From: Paractinoplanes maris
GTDB taxonomy: Bacteria; Actinomycetota; Actinomycetes; Mycobacteriales; Micromonosporaceae
Assembly: GCF_023544465.1 (NCBI RefSeq)
Contig: NZ_JALPVL010000001.1
Coordinates: forward strand, 310,001 to 374,000
Reading direction: 5' to 3'
DNA length: 64,000 bases
Of this stretch, positions 11,615 to 20,149 are shown in pieces. The notes under the pieces were generated by a model. The model had not been told where the DNA came from, ran no database searches, and saw only the letters and a program-made list of their open reading frames with translations. Each line of letters starts with the position of its first letter. The stretch's first letter is position 1. The position numbers and the translations under genes are program-made.

Positions 11615-13192
11615 TCAGATCCCTAGCAGCTCGCCGATGTCCCGGATCAGGTTCTCCGCGTCCTGCTGGACCGAGGAGCCGTTGCCGTAGCCGTACGCCA
11701 GGAGCAGCGCGAGCAGCGGCACCGCGATCATCATCAGGATGCTGACCAGGATCTGCAGCGTGCGCAGGAATCTGTTCGGGCGGCGCTTGGTGCGCCGGAC
11801 GGCCTGCGAGACCTGGGTCGGCGGGCGATAGGTCGTCGGCGAGGCGGAGACCGGCCGGGGCGTGTGCTGGGGCGGGGAGACCGGTCGCGACGAGACCGGC
11901 GACGGCGTGAACACCGGTTTCGGGGTTGGCACGGTCGCGTGCGGGTCGGCCACCCAGTTGCTGTGGTCGGCGTCGGGCCAGGGGTCGACCGGCGGTTGCA
12001 GGCCGGTGGTGCCCGGCACCCGCACGGAGGCGGTGGCGACGCGTACGGTGGCCGACTCGGCCCGCCCGGTCGACACCAGCCGGAGCTCGGAGGTGGGGCC
12101 GGGCGCCCCGGCCCCGGTCGCCAGCATCGCCGCGTCGGCCAGGATGCTGCCCTCGGCCACCACCAGCTCGGGCTGCTCGATCACCACCGGGGCCTCGCCC
12201 AGCTCGCGGTGCAGCAGGGTGGCCACCAGCGGGATGCGGCTCGCCCCGCCGACCAGGAAGACCCCGGCCAGCCGCCCGTCGGGCAGGTCGGCCCAGTCGA
12301 GCAGGCCCTTGGTGACCCGGACGGTCTGCTCGAGCACCGGCCGGGCCAGTTTCTCCAGCTCGTCGCGGGTCAGGTGCACCTCGGTGTCGAGCAGCGGCAC
12401 CACGAAATCGGCCGACTGGGCGCGGGACAGGCGCTCCTTGGCCACCCGCACCTCCTCCCACAGCTGGCGCTGGGCGCGTCGCTCCTGGGCGGTGGTCGGC
12501 TCGAGCAGCCGCTGCCACTCGCTCGTGCGCAGATGCTCGACGATGGCCGCGTCCACGTCGAGGCCGCCGATGTCGTCGCGGCCGTCGACCGCCATCACCT
12601 CGAAGCCGGACGCCGTGCGGGCCACCACGCTCGCGTCGAAGGTGCCGGCGCCGAAGTCGTGCACCACCACGACCGAGCCGATCGGCACGTCGCGCCCCAG
12701 CACCTCGGCGAAGTAGGTGGCCGCGGCGACCGGCTCGGCGACCAGCCGGGCGCCGGTCAGCCCGGCCCGGGCGGCGGCGTCGGCCAGCATCGAGCGGCGG
12801 GCCGCACCCCAGGTGGCCGGGCAGGTCAGGGTCACGTCGGGAGTGACCTGACCCACCGCGCGCCGCCACTCCTCGGCCACCCGGGCCAGGACGGCCGAGA
12901 TCAGCTCGACCACCGGGAACTCCCGCTCGCCCAGCAGGACCAGCCCGTCGTCGATGCGGCGTTTGGGGTTGGGCTCGAAACGCACCGGATCGATGCGGGC
13001 ACTGTGCACCGCGTCCCGGCCGACCACCAATGTGCCGTCGAGCTCGGCGAAGACGGCCGAGGGCAGCAGCGGCGATCCGTCGAGCAGGATCGGCCGCGCG
13101 CGACCGTCCGGCCAGCGCGCCACCGCGACGGTGTTCGAGGTGCCGAAGTCCACTCCCAGGGCGTGCTTCGGCTCACCTTGGTCGATGGCCAT
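11615..13192 (-). CDS. Hsp70-like ATPase with C-terminal membrane anchor
   Basis: Residues 1-375 form an actin/Hsp70-type ATPase. Visible are ALGVDFGTSNTVAVARWPDG (phosphate 1), VHDFGAGTFDASVV (phosphate 2) and FLVGGASRIPLVATLL (adenosine motif). The usual Hsp70 substrate-binding domain is absent. In its place is a Thr/Pro-rich linker (residues 380-470) with basic RRTKRRPNR, one membrane helix (about 482-502) and a short outer or inner tail. Such proteins occur in actinobacteria with unknown clients. The downstream gene at 13219 lies upstream in transcription, 26 nt away, and also has a helix plus a Pro/Thr-rich stretch, so the two may act together. Confidence 0.85.
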   Translation of the reverse strand: MAIDQGEPKHALGVDFGTSNTVAVARWPDGRARPILLDGSPLLPSAVFAELDGTLVVGRDAVHSARIDPVRFEPNPKRRIDDGLVLLGEREFPVVELISAVLARVAEEWRRAVGQVTPDVTLTCPATWGAARRSMLADAAARAGLTGARLVAEPVAAATYFAEVLGRDVPIGSVVVVHDFGAGTFDASVVARTASGFEVMAVDGRDDIGGLDVDAAIVEHLRTSEWQRLLEPTTAQERRAQRQLWEEVRVAKERLSRAQSADFVVPLLDTEVHLTRDELEKLARPVLEQTVRVTKGLLDWADLPDGRLAGVFLVGGASRIPLVATLLHRELGEAPVVIEQPELVVAEGSILADAAMLATGAGAPGPTSELRLVSTGRAESATVRVATASVRVPGTTGLQPPVDPWPDADHSNWVADPHATVPTPKPVFTPSPVSSRPVSPPQHTPRPVSASPTTYRPPTQVSQAVRRTKRRPNRFLRTLQILVSILMMIAVPLLALLLAYGYGNGSSVQQDAENLIRDIGELLGI

Positions 13193-13218
13193 CCCCTGAG
13201 TCTAGGGGGTGCCGGTGG

Positions 13219-13821
13219 CTACACGATCTTCCAGCGCGGCCGCTGACCCCACTCGCGCAGGCAGCGCACCAGCTCGCCCTTCAGGGTTCGTCCGTAAGCA
13301 CCCGCGGGGCGGCATTCGTCCCCCACGCGGACGGGCTGTTGCACCGGCGCGGACGACGTGCTGGGCACCGGGGTGGCCGTCGTGGTGATCGGCGACGGCT
13401 CGGTCGACGGGGCCGGCGGCACGGGAGGCGGCGGCGGGATGACGATCGCCACGGGATCGGGCTGGGCCGGGGTTGTCGAGGGCGGCGTCGTCGGATCGGG
13501 CGATCGGGACGCGGCGGTGGTCGTGGCGGCCGGGGGCCGGCGCGGAGCCGTCCGGGTCGTGGCCGGCACCGGCTTGCGGGCCTGCGCCGTCGACGCGGCC
13601 GGCGTGGTGGCGGCGCGTGAGGTGGGCGCCGCCGGAGCGATCAGCGGCGGCGCCGCCAGCTGGTCGACCACGGCGGAACCGGGGGCGCGGGTCGGCTCGG
13701 ACCGGCCCGGGCCGAGAGTCAGCCAGCCGATCACCGCGCACAACATCGCCTGGCCGACGACCAGGGCGACGGCCATGCGCACGATGCGTCGCACCTTACG
13801 CGTGACCGGAACCGGTTCCAC
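13219..13821 (-). CDS. membrane-anchored Pro/Thr-rich protein with conserved-looking C-terminal Cys block
   Basis: A 200-residue protein of unrecognised family. After a basic N-terminus (TRKVRRIVRM) comes one helix (MAVALVVGQAMLCAVIGWLT) that is either a signal anchor or an uncleaved signal. About 110 residues of Thr/Pro/Ala/Ser, probably an extended wall-spanning stalk, follow. The last 35 residues are compact, with two Cys (GDECRPAG...GELVRCLREWGQRPRW) that may form a disulfide outside the cell. It precedes the Hsp70-like gene by 26 nt and is probably co-transcribed with it. Confidence 0.65.
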   Translation of the reverse strand: MEPVPVTRKVRRIVRMAVALVVGQAMLCAVIGWLTLGPGRSEPTRAPGSAVVDQLAAPPLIAPAAPTSRAATTPAASTAQARKPVPATTRTAPRRPPAATTTAASRSPDPTTPPSTTPAQPDPVAIVIPPPPPVPPAPSTEPSPITTTATPVPSTSSAPVQQPVRVGDECRPAGAYGRTLKGELVRCLREWGQRPRWKIV

Positions 13822-13860
13822 CTGTCGGACTTTATGGCAAGTGGTCGATGTGGTCGAGAG

Positions 13861-14634
13861 CTAACGCCCCGTAAATGTGGGCTTACGCTTCTCCACAAAA
13901 GCGGTGGTGCCTTCGATCCGGTCGTCGGTGGCGAACAGACCAGCGAAGAGCTGCGACTCCAGGGCCAGACCGGAGGCCAGATCGGTGTTGAGGCCACCGT
14001 CCACGGCCAGCTTGGCGGCCCGCAAGGCCAGGGAGGGTCCGGACACGTACGGGTGAACGAGCGCGACCGCCGCCTGATGGACCTCGGCCGCGGGCACCAC
14101 CCGGTCGGCCAGTCCGATGCGCAGCGCCTCCTCGGCGTCGACCATGCGGCCCGAGAAGATCAGATCCTTGGCCCGGGCCGGGCCGATCAGCCGCGCGAGC
14201 CGCTGGGTGCCGCCCGCGCCCGGGATGATGCCCAGCTTGATCTCGGGCTGGCCGAGCTTGGCGTCCTGCGCGACCACCCGCCAGTCGCAGGCCAGGGCCA
14301 GCTCGCAACCGCCGCCCAGGGCGTACCCGGTGATCGCGGCCACGACCGGCTTGGGGATGCGGGCCACGGCGTCGAACGCACTCGACAGGGCCGCCGCCCG
14401 GACGGCCATCTCCGGATAGCCGACCTGGGTGAACTCGGTGATGTCGGCCCCGGCCGCGAAGACCTTCTCCCCGCCGTACACGATCACGGCCTTGATCTGC
14501 TCGTCGCCGGCCGCGGAATGCGCGGCCGCCCGCAGCTCTTCTTGAAGCTGGGTGTTCAGAGCGTTCATCGGCGGCCGGTCCAGCCGGATCATGCCGATGC
14601 CGTCAGTGGTCTCCAGCGTCACGAACTCGCCCAC
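13861..14634 (-). CDS. enoyl-CoA hydratase/isomerase (crotonase family)
   Basis: A crotonase-fold protein of 257 residues, normal for the family, which hydrates trans-2-enoyl-CoA in beta-oxidation. The oxyanion-hole segments are [10 protein letters not shown] (first) and [17 protein letters not shown] (second). [21 protein letters not shown] carries both active-site Glu positions. The GTG start has AGGGAGG 6 nt upstream. The etfAB, thiolase and 3-hydroxyacyl-CoA dehydrogenase genes elsewhere in the window fit one acyl-CoA oxidation set, although they are not in one operon. Confidence 0.92.
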   Translation of the reverse strand: MGEFVTLETTDGIGMIRLDRPPMNALNTQLQEELRAAAHSAAGDEQIKAVIVYGGEKVFAAGADITEFTQVGYPEMAVRAAALSSAFDAVARIPKPVVAAITGYALGGGCELALACDWRVVAQDAKLGQPEIKLGIIPGAGGTQRLARLIGPARAKDLIFSGRMVDAEEALRIGLADRVVPAAEVHQAAVALVHPYVSGPSLALRAAKLAVDGGLNTDLASGLALESQLFAGLFATDDRIEGTTAFVEKRKPTFTGR

Positions 14635-14683
14635 GCACGCCTCCCTGAGTGTTGGTTCAGGTCAGCCTACGACGGGTACAACA

Positions 14684-15151
14684 ATGACGATGACCACGTA
14701 CTACCGGGACCCGGACGTACAGATCACCTCGGCCGGCGTCCGGATCAACGGCCGTGAGCTGCGCCTGGGTGAGCTGCTCCAGGTGTGGCACACGCGTGGC
14801 CGGCGGTCGTGGGGCACGATCGCCGGGCGCGGCGCCGTCGGCCTGGCCATCCTCACCCCCGTCGTCGTCGGGCTGCTGGCCGTCGGGATCGCGCTGATCA
14901 TCGACGCCTCCACCGCCACCACGATCGCCCTGATCGGCGGCGGGGTGCTGGTCGGCCTGGGGGTGGCCCCGCTGGCCGACGTGCTGCTCGAGCGGGTCGA
15001 CCGCTCCTATGACCGCGGCTCCCGGGTCCGCGAGATCTGGGCCCGGACCCCCACCGGCGACCTGCTCCTGCTGAGCACGCCCGACGCGGCCCGGTTCGGC
15101 CGCATCTACCGGGCCCTCCAGCGCGCGCTCGAGCCGGCTACCCGCCGGTAG
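14684..15151 (+). CDS. DUF6232-like membrane protein
   Basis: A 155-residue protein beginning with TTYYRDPDVQITSAGVRING, the pattern I associate with DUF6232 proteins of streptomycetes. Two membrane helices follow (AVGLAILTPVVVGLLAVGIALI and TIALIGGGVLVGLGVAPL). A cytosolic C-terminal part ends with LLLLSTPDAARFGRIYRALQRAL. Function is unknown. ATG at 14684 or 14690 both fit. It overlaps no gene and is divergent from the enoyl-CoA hydratase, 49 bp apart. Confidence 0.7.
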   Translation: MTMTTYYRDPDVQITSAGVRINGRELRLGELLQVWHTRGRRSWGTIAGRGAVGLAILTPVVVGLLAVGIALIIDASTATTIALIGGGVLVGLGVAPLADVLLERVDRSYDRGSRVREIWARTPTGDLLLLSTPDAARFGRIYRALQRALEPATRR

Positions 15152-15160
15152 GCTTCGCCG

Positions 15161-15514
15161 ATGAAGAAGGACGCCGCCGCACTGGCCGGGATGCTCGCGA
15201 CCATGGGGGTGCTGCACTTCGCCGTGCCCCGCCCGTTCGACTCGATCGTGCCGCGGTCGTTGCCGGGCCGCCCCCGCACCTGGACCTATCTGAGCGGGGC
15301 AGCCGAGCTGGCCGTCGCCGCCGCGATCGTCCACCCGCGGACCCGCCGGGCCGGCGCCCTGGCCGCGGCCGGGCTCTTCGTCGGCGTCTTCCCGGCCAAC
15401 GTCAAGATGGCCGTGGACTCGCGGCGGGCACCCGGGGCGCGGCGCGCGATGGCTTACGGACGGCTGCCGCTGCAGGTGCCGCTTGTGCTGTGGGCCCGCC
15501 GGGTCGCGCGCTGA
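15161..15514 (+). CDS. DoxX-like small membrane protein
   Basis: A 117-residue protein with four predicted hydrophobic stretches. It carries the DoxX/MauE-like pattern: GVLHFAVPRPFDSIVP, TYLSGAAELAVAAAIV and FVGVFPANVKMAVD. DoxX-type proteins are quinone-linked or redox membrane partners in some systems, but here function is open. It starts 9 nt after the preceding stop and is probably co-transcribed with it. Confidence 0.75.
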   Translation: MKKDAAALAGMLATMGVLHFAVPRPFDSIVPRSLPGRPRTWTYLSGAAELAVAAAIVHPRTRRAGALAAAGLFVGVFPANVKMAVDSRRAPGARRAMAYGRLPLQVPLVLWARRVAR

Positions 15515-15524
15515 AGCCCGGGGC

Positions 15525-16418
15525 CTAGCCGGCCCGGAAGACCTCGTCGATCTCGTCGCGGGTGGGCAGCGCGTTGGAGGCACCGACCCGGCGTACGCAG
15601 GCCGCCCCGGCCGCATTGGCCCAGCGCACCGCCTCGACCAGGTCACGGCCCTCGCCCCAGGCCACGGCGAGCGCTCCGGTGAAGGCGTCGCCGGCCGCGG
15701 TGGTGTCGGTGACCTCGACCGGGAAGGCGGGCACCGTCTCGTCCCGGCCCTCGCGATCGGCGTACCGCGAACCGGCGCCGCCGAGAGTGAGCACCACCCG
15801 CGGCACGAGCGAGAGCAGCTTGGGCACGTCGATCGTGTCGCCGCCGGCCACCATCAGCGCCTCGACCTCGTTCACCACCAGCAGGTCGACGTTCTCCAGC
15901 AGCTCGCCCGGCAGCTCGCGGGCCGGTGCCGCGTTGAGGATCATGCGGGTGCCGCCGGCGCGGGCCGTGCGGGCCGCCGTCACCACCGTCTCGACCGGGA
16001 TCTCCTGCTGGCACAACAGCACGTCACCGGCGGCGATGGCGGCCTGCTCGGCCTCGGTCAGGCCGACGAAGGTGTTGTTGGCGCCCGGCGCGACCAGGAT
16101 CGAGTTCTCCCCGTCACGGTCGACCATGATCACCGCGACCCCGGACGGGCCGTAGCTGGTGCGCACGTGCTGCATGTCGACGCCGGCCCCGTTGAGCCGG
16201 GCGTTCAGGTTGACGCCGAACGCGTCGGAGCCGATGGCACCGAGGAAGACTGTCTGACCACCGGCCCGGGCGGCGGCGATCGCCTGGTTGGCCCCCTTGC
16301 CGCCGGCCATCATCACGAAGTCGTCGCCGAGCACCGTCTCGCCCGGCCGGGGCAGACGCGGGGCCAGCCCGACCAGGTCCATGTTGGCGCTGCCGACGAC
16401 CACGATCCGCGGTGCCAT
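15525..16418 (-). CDS. rbsK: ribokinase (PfkB family)
   Basis: Ribokinase phosphorylates D-ribose at O5 with ATP. The 297-residue protein shows the PfkB signatures: VVVGSANMDLVGLAPRLPRP with GGKGANQA near the N-terminus, and DTTAAGDAFTGALAVAW with the catalytic Asp near the C-terminus. No ribose transporter is adjacent, so ribose is the family default, not proven. The gene follows an ABC ATPase gene by 4 nt and, beyond it, a ROK regulator, all leftward. A ROK-controlled sugar unit is plausible. Confidence 0.9.
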   Translation of the reverse strand: MAPRIVVVGSANMDLVGLAPRLPRPGETVLGDDFVMMAGGKGANQAIAAARAGGQTVFLGAIGSDAFGVNLNARLNGAGVDMQHVRTSYGPSGVAVIMVDRDGENSILVAPGANNTFVGLTEAEQAAIAAGDVLLCQQEIPVETVVTAARTARAGGTRMILNAAPARELPGELLENVDLLVVNEVEALMVAGGDTIDVPKLLSLVPRVVLTLGGAGSRYADREGRDETVPAFPVEVTDTTAAGDAFTGALAVAWGEGRDLVEAVRWANAAGAACVRRVGASNALPTRDEIDEVFRAG

Positions 16419-16422
16419 GGCG

Positions 16423-17235
16423 TCAGGCCGCCCGCGCCGCGTAACGGTCGCCGAACCGGTCGACGACCAGCGGCAGACCGAACGTCTTGCTGAGATTTTC
16501 GGCCGTCATCACCTCACCCAGCAGCCCGGACGCGACGATCGTGCCCTCGCGCAGCAGCAGGCCGTGGGTGAAGCCGGGCGGGATCTCCTCGACGTGATGG
16601 GTGACCAGCACCATGGCCGGCGAGTCGGGGTCGAGGGCGAGCTCGGTGAGCCGGGCGATCAGATCCTCGCGGCCACCCAGGTCGAGCCCGGCGCCGGGCT
16701 CGTCGAGCAGCATCAGCTCGGGGTCGGTCATCAGCGCCCGGGCGATCAGTGTGCGCTTGCGCTCGCCCTCGCTCAGCGTGGTGAAGTCGCGCTCGGCCAG
16801 CGGGCCCATGCCGAGCTGCTCGAGCAGCTGGCGGGCGCGGGCCTCGTCCTGCGGATCGTACGACTCCCGCCAGCGCCCGACCACCGACCAGGCAGCGGTG
16901 ACCACGACGTCGAGCACCCGCTCGCCCGCCGGCACCCGCTCGGCGAACTGACCGGTGGCGAGGCCGATGCGGGTGCGCAGCTCGTTGATGTCGGTGCGGC
17001 CGAGTCGCTCGCCGAGCACCCAGGCCGTGCCGCGGGACGGGTGCAGACGACCCGACGCCAGGTTGAGCAGCGTGGTCTTGCCGGCGCCGTTCGGCCCCAG
17101 GACCACCCAGCGCTCGTCCAGCTCGACCTGCCACGACAGGCTGCGGACCAGATGGCTCCCGCCACGGATCACGCTGACCCGGTCGAAGGCGATCACGGTG
17201 TCGTCGTCGGGCTGTGTCACGGCAGGCTCTGGCAC
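16423..17235 (-). CDS. orphan ABC transporter ATP-binding protein
   Basis: A single ABC ATPase of 270 residues. It has Walker A (GPNGAGKTTLL), signature LSEGERKRTLIARAL, Walker B (LMLLDEPGAGLD) and the switch His in VTHHVEE. No permease or binding-protein gene is adjacent, so its membrane partner is unknown; a ModF/YlmA-like soluble role is possible. I place the start at GTG 17235, because residues upstream in frame overlap the ROK gene and show no conservation. It lies between the ROK regulator (31 nt away) and rbsK (4 nt away). Confidence 0.85.
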   Translation of the reverse strand: MPEPAVTQPDDDTVIAFDRVSVIRGGSHLVRSLSWQVELDERWVVLGPNGAGKTTLLNLASGRLHPSRGTAWVLGERLGRTDINELRTRIGLATGQFAERVPAGERVLDVVVTAAWSVVGRWRESYDPQDEARARQLLEQLGMGPLAERDFTTLSEGERKRTLIARALMTDPELMLLDEPGAGLDLGGREDLIARLTELALDPDSPAMVLVTHHVEEIPPGFTHGLLLREGTIVASGLLGEVMTAENLSKTFGLPLVVDRFGDRYAARAA

Positions 17236-17266
17236 GCGTCCATCCAACCACGCACCGCCGCCGGTC

Positions 17267-18457
17267 TCAGCCGGTGGTCGAACCAAACACCTCATCGCGT
17301 ACGGCGGCGAGCGCGGTGTGCAGAGCTCCGTGCAACACCGGTTCCGCCGCCACGCCGGTGATGACCACTTTGGGATTGACCAGCGTGATGGTGGCCACCT
17401 CGTTCTCGACCCGGGCGGCCAGCGCCGGGCCACCGGCCTGGGACACCTCACCGGCCAGCACGACCAGCGGTGGGTCGAGGACCACGCAGGTGGCCGCCAC
17501 GCCGAGGGCCAGCCGGCCGGCCAGTTCGTCGAGCACCGGCTCGCCGGCCGGTCCCGCCTCGACGGCGTTACGGACCACGTCGGACGCCTCGGCGCCGCGG
17601 AAGCCGTACTTCTTGCCGATCGCCTTGACCGCGTCGGCGCCTGCGATGCTCTGGAAGGCCCCGCGCACCCCGCCCTTGGAGGCCTTGCGGGCCAGATGCC
17701 GCGGCACCTCGGCCCCGGCCACCGGCAGATAGCCGATCTCACCGGCGGCACCCGTGTGGCCCTGGTGCAGGCGGCCGTCGATGACGCTGGCCAGACCGAC
17801 GCCGCGGCCGGCCCAGATCAGCACGAAATCGGTGACCCCGGCGGCGGCGCCGGTGCTCGACTCGGCCACGGCCGCCATGTTGACGTCGTTGCCGAACACG
17901 ACCGGGGTGTGCAGGTCACGGCGCAGGTCGTCGAGCAGGCCGCGGTGCCAGCGGGGCAGGTCCCAGGCGAACGAGATCTCGCCGCTGGTCGGGTCGACCA
18001 GGCCGGGGGTGCCGAGCACGACCCGGCGTACGGAGGACATGTCGGTGCCGGCGTCGGTGGCCGCCTGGACCACCGCGTTGTGCACCACGCCGACCGGGTC
18101 GTCGGTGTCCTTGGTGGACTGCTCGACCCGGCCGATGATGGATCCGGTGATGTCGGCGCAGGCCGCGACCACCCGATCGGGGCCGACGTCGACGCCGATG
18201 ACGTGGGCGCTGCCGGGCGTCACCGCGTACAACTGGGCGTTGGGGCCGCGGCCACCCGCCTGCTCACCGACCCGGCGCACCAGACCCCGCTGCTCGAGAC
18301 GCTCCACCAGCTGGGACGCGGTGACCTTGCTCAGCCCGGTCATCTCGCCGAGCTGGGCCCGGGTCAGCGGACCACGGTTGAGCAGCAGTTCCAGCGCCGC
18401 GCGATCGTTGAGCGCGCGCAGCAGCCGGGGTGTGCCGGGAAGGCGGGTGGAGGCCAT
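17267..18457 (-). CDS. ROK-family transcriptional regulator without the ROK zinc motif
   Basis: The 396-residue protein has an N-terminal winged helix (residues 20-75: GPLTRAQLGEMTGLSKVTAS, SQLVERLEQRGLVRR). A ROK sugar-kinase fold follows (VIGVDVGPDRVVAACADITG; GEIGYLPV). The usual Cys cluster of ROK proteins after the GEIGH segment is missing, so it probably neither binds zinc there nor acts as a kinase. AGGGGAA lies about 7 nt before the ATG. A dyad (18476-18492) sits between it and the divergent glycosidase gene, the likely regulated target. Confidence 0.88.
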   Translation of the reverse strand: MASTRLPGTPRLLRALNDRAALELLLNRGPLTRAQLGEMTGLSKVTASQLVERLEQRGLVRRVGEQAGGRGPNAQLYAVTPGSAHVIGVDVGPDRVVAACADITGSIIGRVEQSTKDTDDPVGVVHNAVVQAATDAGTDMSSVRRVVLGTPGLVDPTSGEISFAWDLPRWHRGLLDDLRRDLHTPVVFGNDVNMAAVAESSTGAAAGVTDFVLIWAGRGVGLASVIDGRLHQGHTGAAGEIGYLPVAGAEVPRHLARKASKGGVRGAFQSIAGADAVKAIGKKYGFRGAEASDVVRNAVEAGPAGEPVLDELAGRLALGVAATCVVLDPPLVVLAGEVSQAGGPALAARVENEVATITLVNPKVVITGVAAEPVLHGALHTALAAVRDEVFGSTTG

Positions 18458-18475
18458 GGCAGGTTCCCCTAGTAT

Positions 18476-18492
18476 TTAGGATTGTTTCCTAT
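18476..18492. promoter_or_regulatory. candidate ROK operator
   Basis: TTAGGATTGTTTCCTAT contains the inverted half-sites TAGGA and TCCTA around a 5-nt centre, in an AT-rich island within GC-rich DNA. It resembles the TTAGGAAA/TTTCCTAA type bound by ROK regulators of other bacteria. It lies 19 bp upstream of the ROK start and about 93 bp upstream of the glycosidase start. Confidence 0.55.
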
Positions 18493-18584
18493 TAGGTTAG
18501 CGGCGCCCGTAACGGAACCGGCACCGAGCGATCATGGCAGCTCGCGGGGTGTACAGACCAGACTTACGTCACCGGAAGGACACC

Positions 18585-20021
18585 ATGGCGATCGACCCCG
18601 GACTCCGCCGCCTCGCCCTCGGGACCCTGCTGGCCGCCTTCCCGGGTGGCACCGCACCCGATTGGGCGGTCACGCTGCTCACTGAGGGTTTGGCCGGTCA
18701 CACGCTGTTCGGCACTAATGTGACCGACCCCGCGCAGGTCGCCCGGCTCACCGCCCGGCTGCGCGAGGGCCGTCCGGACGCGCTGATCGCGATCGACGAG
18801 GAGGGCGGGGATGTCACCCGGCTCGCCCATCGCACGGGTAGCCCGTACCCGGGGAACGCGGCCCTGGGGGCGGTGGACGACGAGGATCTCACCCGCGCGG
18901 TGTACGCGGCGATCGGCGCCGACCTGGTCGCGGCGGGCATCAACCTCGACCTCGCCCCGACCGTCGACGTCAACACGGCCGAGGACAACCCGATCATCGG
19001 CACCCGCTCCTTCGGCGCCGACCCGCGGCTGGTCGCCCGGCACGCCCGCGCCGCCGTCGAGGGCCTGCAGTCGACCGGCGTGGCCGCCTGCGTCAAGCAC
19101 TTCCCCGGCCACGGCGCGACCGTCAGCGACTCCCACCTGTCACTGCCGACCGTCGACGCCTCGCTCGACGTGCTGCGCGGCCGCGACCTGCCGCCGTTCG
19201 CCGCGGTGGCCGCCACGGCCCAGGCCGTGATGTCGGCCCACATCCGGGTGCCCGCCCTGACCGGGGACGACCCGGCCACGTTCAGCCGCGCGGCACTGCA
19301 CGGCCTGCTGCGCGAGGAGTTCGGCTTCCGGGGCGCGATCGTCACCGACGCGCTGGAGATGGCCGGTGCCGCGGCCTCGGCCGGGGGCATCCCGCAGGCG
19401 GCGGTCCGGGCCCTGACGGCCGGGGCCGACCTGCTGTGCATCGGCGCCCAGGTCGACGCGGCGCTGGTCGAGGCGGTCGTGGCCGGGATCGTCGCCGGTG
19501 TTCCCCGGCCCCGCCTGGAGGAGGCGGTCTCCCGTACGGCTGCACTGGCTGCCTGGACCGCCGAGCACCGCACCCTGCTGAGCTACGACGACGAGCTCGG
19601 GCTGGTCGCCGCCCGCCGGGCGGTACGGGTCGAGGGGTCGCTCACCGAGCTGTCGTCGCCGCTGGTGGTGCAGCTGGTGTCGGGCTATTCGATCGCCGAG
19701 GGGCGGGTGCCGTGGGGGCTGGCGCCGCACCTGGACGGTGTCGAGCAGGTCGAGATCGTCGCCGACGACGCCTCGGCGGCGGATCTGGCCGCCCACGCCG
19801 GGGCCCGGCCGATCGTGATCGTCGGGCGGCACACCCACCGCAAGCCGGCCAGCCGCGCGCTGGTCGAGCAGCTCGCCGCGGACCGCGCGGTGGGCCTGGT
19901 CGAGATGGGCTGGCCGTCGGACTGGCGGCCGGCCCGGGCCCGGGCGTTCGTCGTGACCCACGGCGCGAGCCTGGCCAACGGGCGCGCCGCGGCCGAGGCG
20001 CTCGGGCTCACCCCCGCGTAG
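18585..20021 (+). CDS. glycoside hydrolase family 3 (NagZ-like beta-N-acetylhexosaminidase)
   Basis: A 478-residue GH3 enzyme. Seen are the substrate-loop motif KHFPGHGATVSDSH, typical of beta-N-acetylglucosaminidases that use the His/Asp of this loop, and the nucleophile region GAIVTDALEMAGA. A C-terminal domain of about 150 residues follows the barrel. There is no signal peptide, so a cytosolic role in recycling muropeptide or chitin-derived sugars is likely. ATG 18585 has GGAAGGA 4-10 nt upstream; a frame extension to 18534 lacks one. It is divergent from the ROK regulator. Confidence 0.88.
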   Translation: MAIDPGLRRLALGTLLAAFPGGTAPDWAVTLLTEGLAGHTLFGTNVTDPAQVARLTARLREGRPDALIAIDEEGGDVTRLAHRTGSPYPGNAALGAVDDEDLTRAVYAAIGADLVAAGINLDLAPTVDVNTAEDNPIIGTRSFGADPRLVARHARAAVEGLQSTGVAACVKHFPGHGATVSDSHLSLPTVDASLDVLRGRDLPPFAAVAATAQAVMSAHIRVPALTGDDPATFSRAALHGLLREEFGFRGAIVTDALEMAGAAASAGGIPQAAVRALTAGADLLCIGAQVDAALVEAVVAGIVAGVPRPRLEEAVSRTAALAAWTAEHRTLLSYDDELGLVAARRAVRVEGSLTELSSPLVVQLVSGYSIAEGRVPWGLAPHLDGVEQVEIVADDASAADLAAHAGARPIVIVGRHTHRKPASRALVEQLAADRAVGLVEMGWPSDWRPARARAFVVTHGASLANGRAAAEALGLTPA

Positions 20022-20036
20022 CCGGCTTCGCTCACC

Positions 20037-20074
20037 ACGGCCGGTCCGCTCAGCGCGGGCCGGCCGTTCTTGTC
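20037..20074 (+). terminator. terminator-like hairpin after the glycosidase
   Basis: ACGGCCGG (20037-20044) pairs perfectly with CCGGCCGT (20060-20067) across a 15-nt loop, followed by TTCTTGT. It separates the GH3 gene from the next promoter. Confidence 0.65.
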
Positions 20075-20081
20075 ACACCAC

Positions 20082-20137
20082 TTGAACATGTTCAACTAGC
20101 AGGCCTAGTCTGGGGAGACAAAGTTGAACACGTTCAG
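20082..20137 (+). promoter_or_regulatory. promoter with twin palindromic operators for the tetR operon
   Basis: Two near-identical dyads flank a promoter: TTGAACATGTTCAA (20082-20095, perfect) and TTGAACACGTTCAG (20124-20137). Their centres are 42 bp apart, four helical turns. A -35 TTGAAC (inside site 1) and -10 TAGTCT (20106-20111) have an 18-bp spacer, and site 2 covers the start of transcription. The downstream operon ends with a TetR-family gene, so autorepression is the simplest reading. Confidence 0.7.
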
Positions 20138-20149
20138 AAAGGTGGTCCG

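Noticed and set aside
16423..17751. Long 442-codon version of the orphan ABC ATPase
   Set aside because: The first 172 codons overlap the ROK regulator gene in another frame and show Arg/Pro/Trp-rich shadow sequence; the ABC domain begins after GTG 17235.
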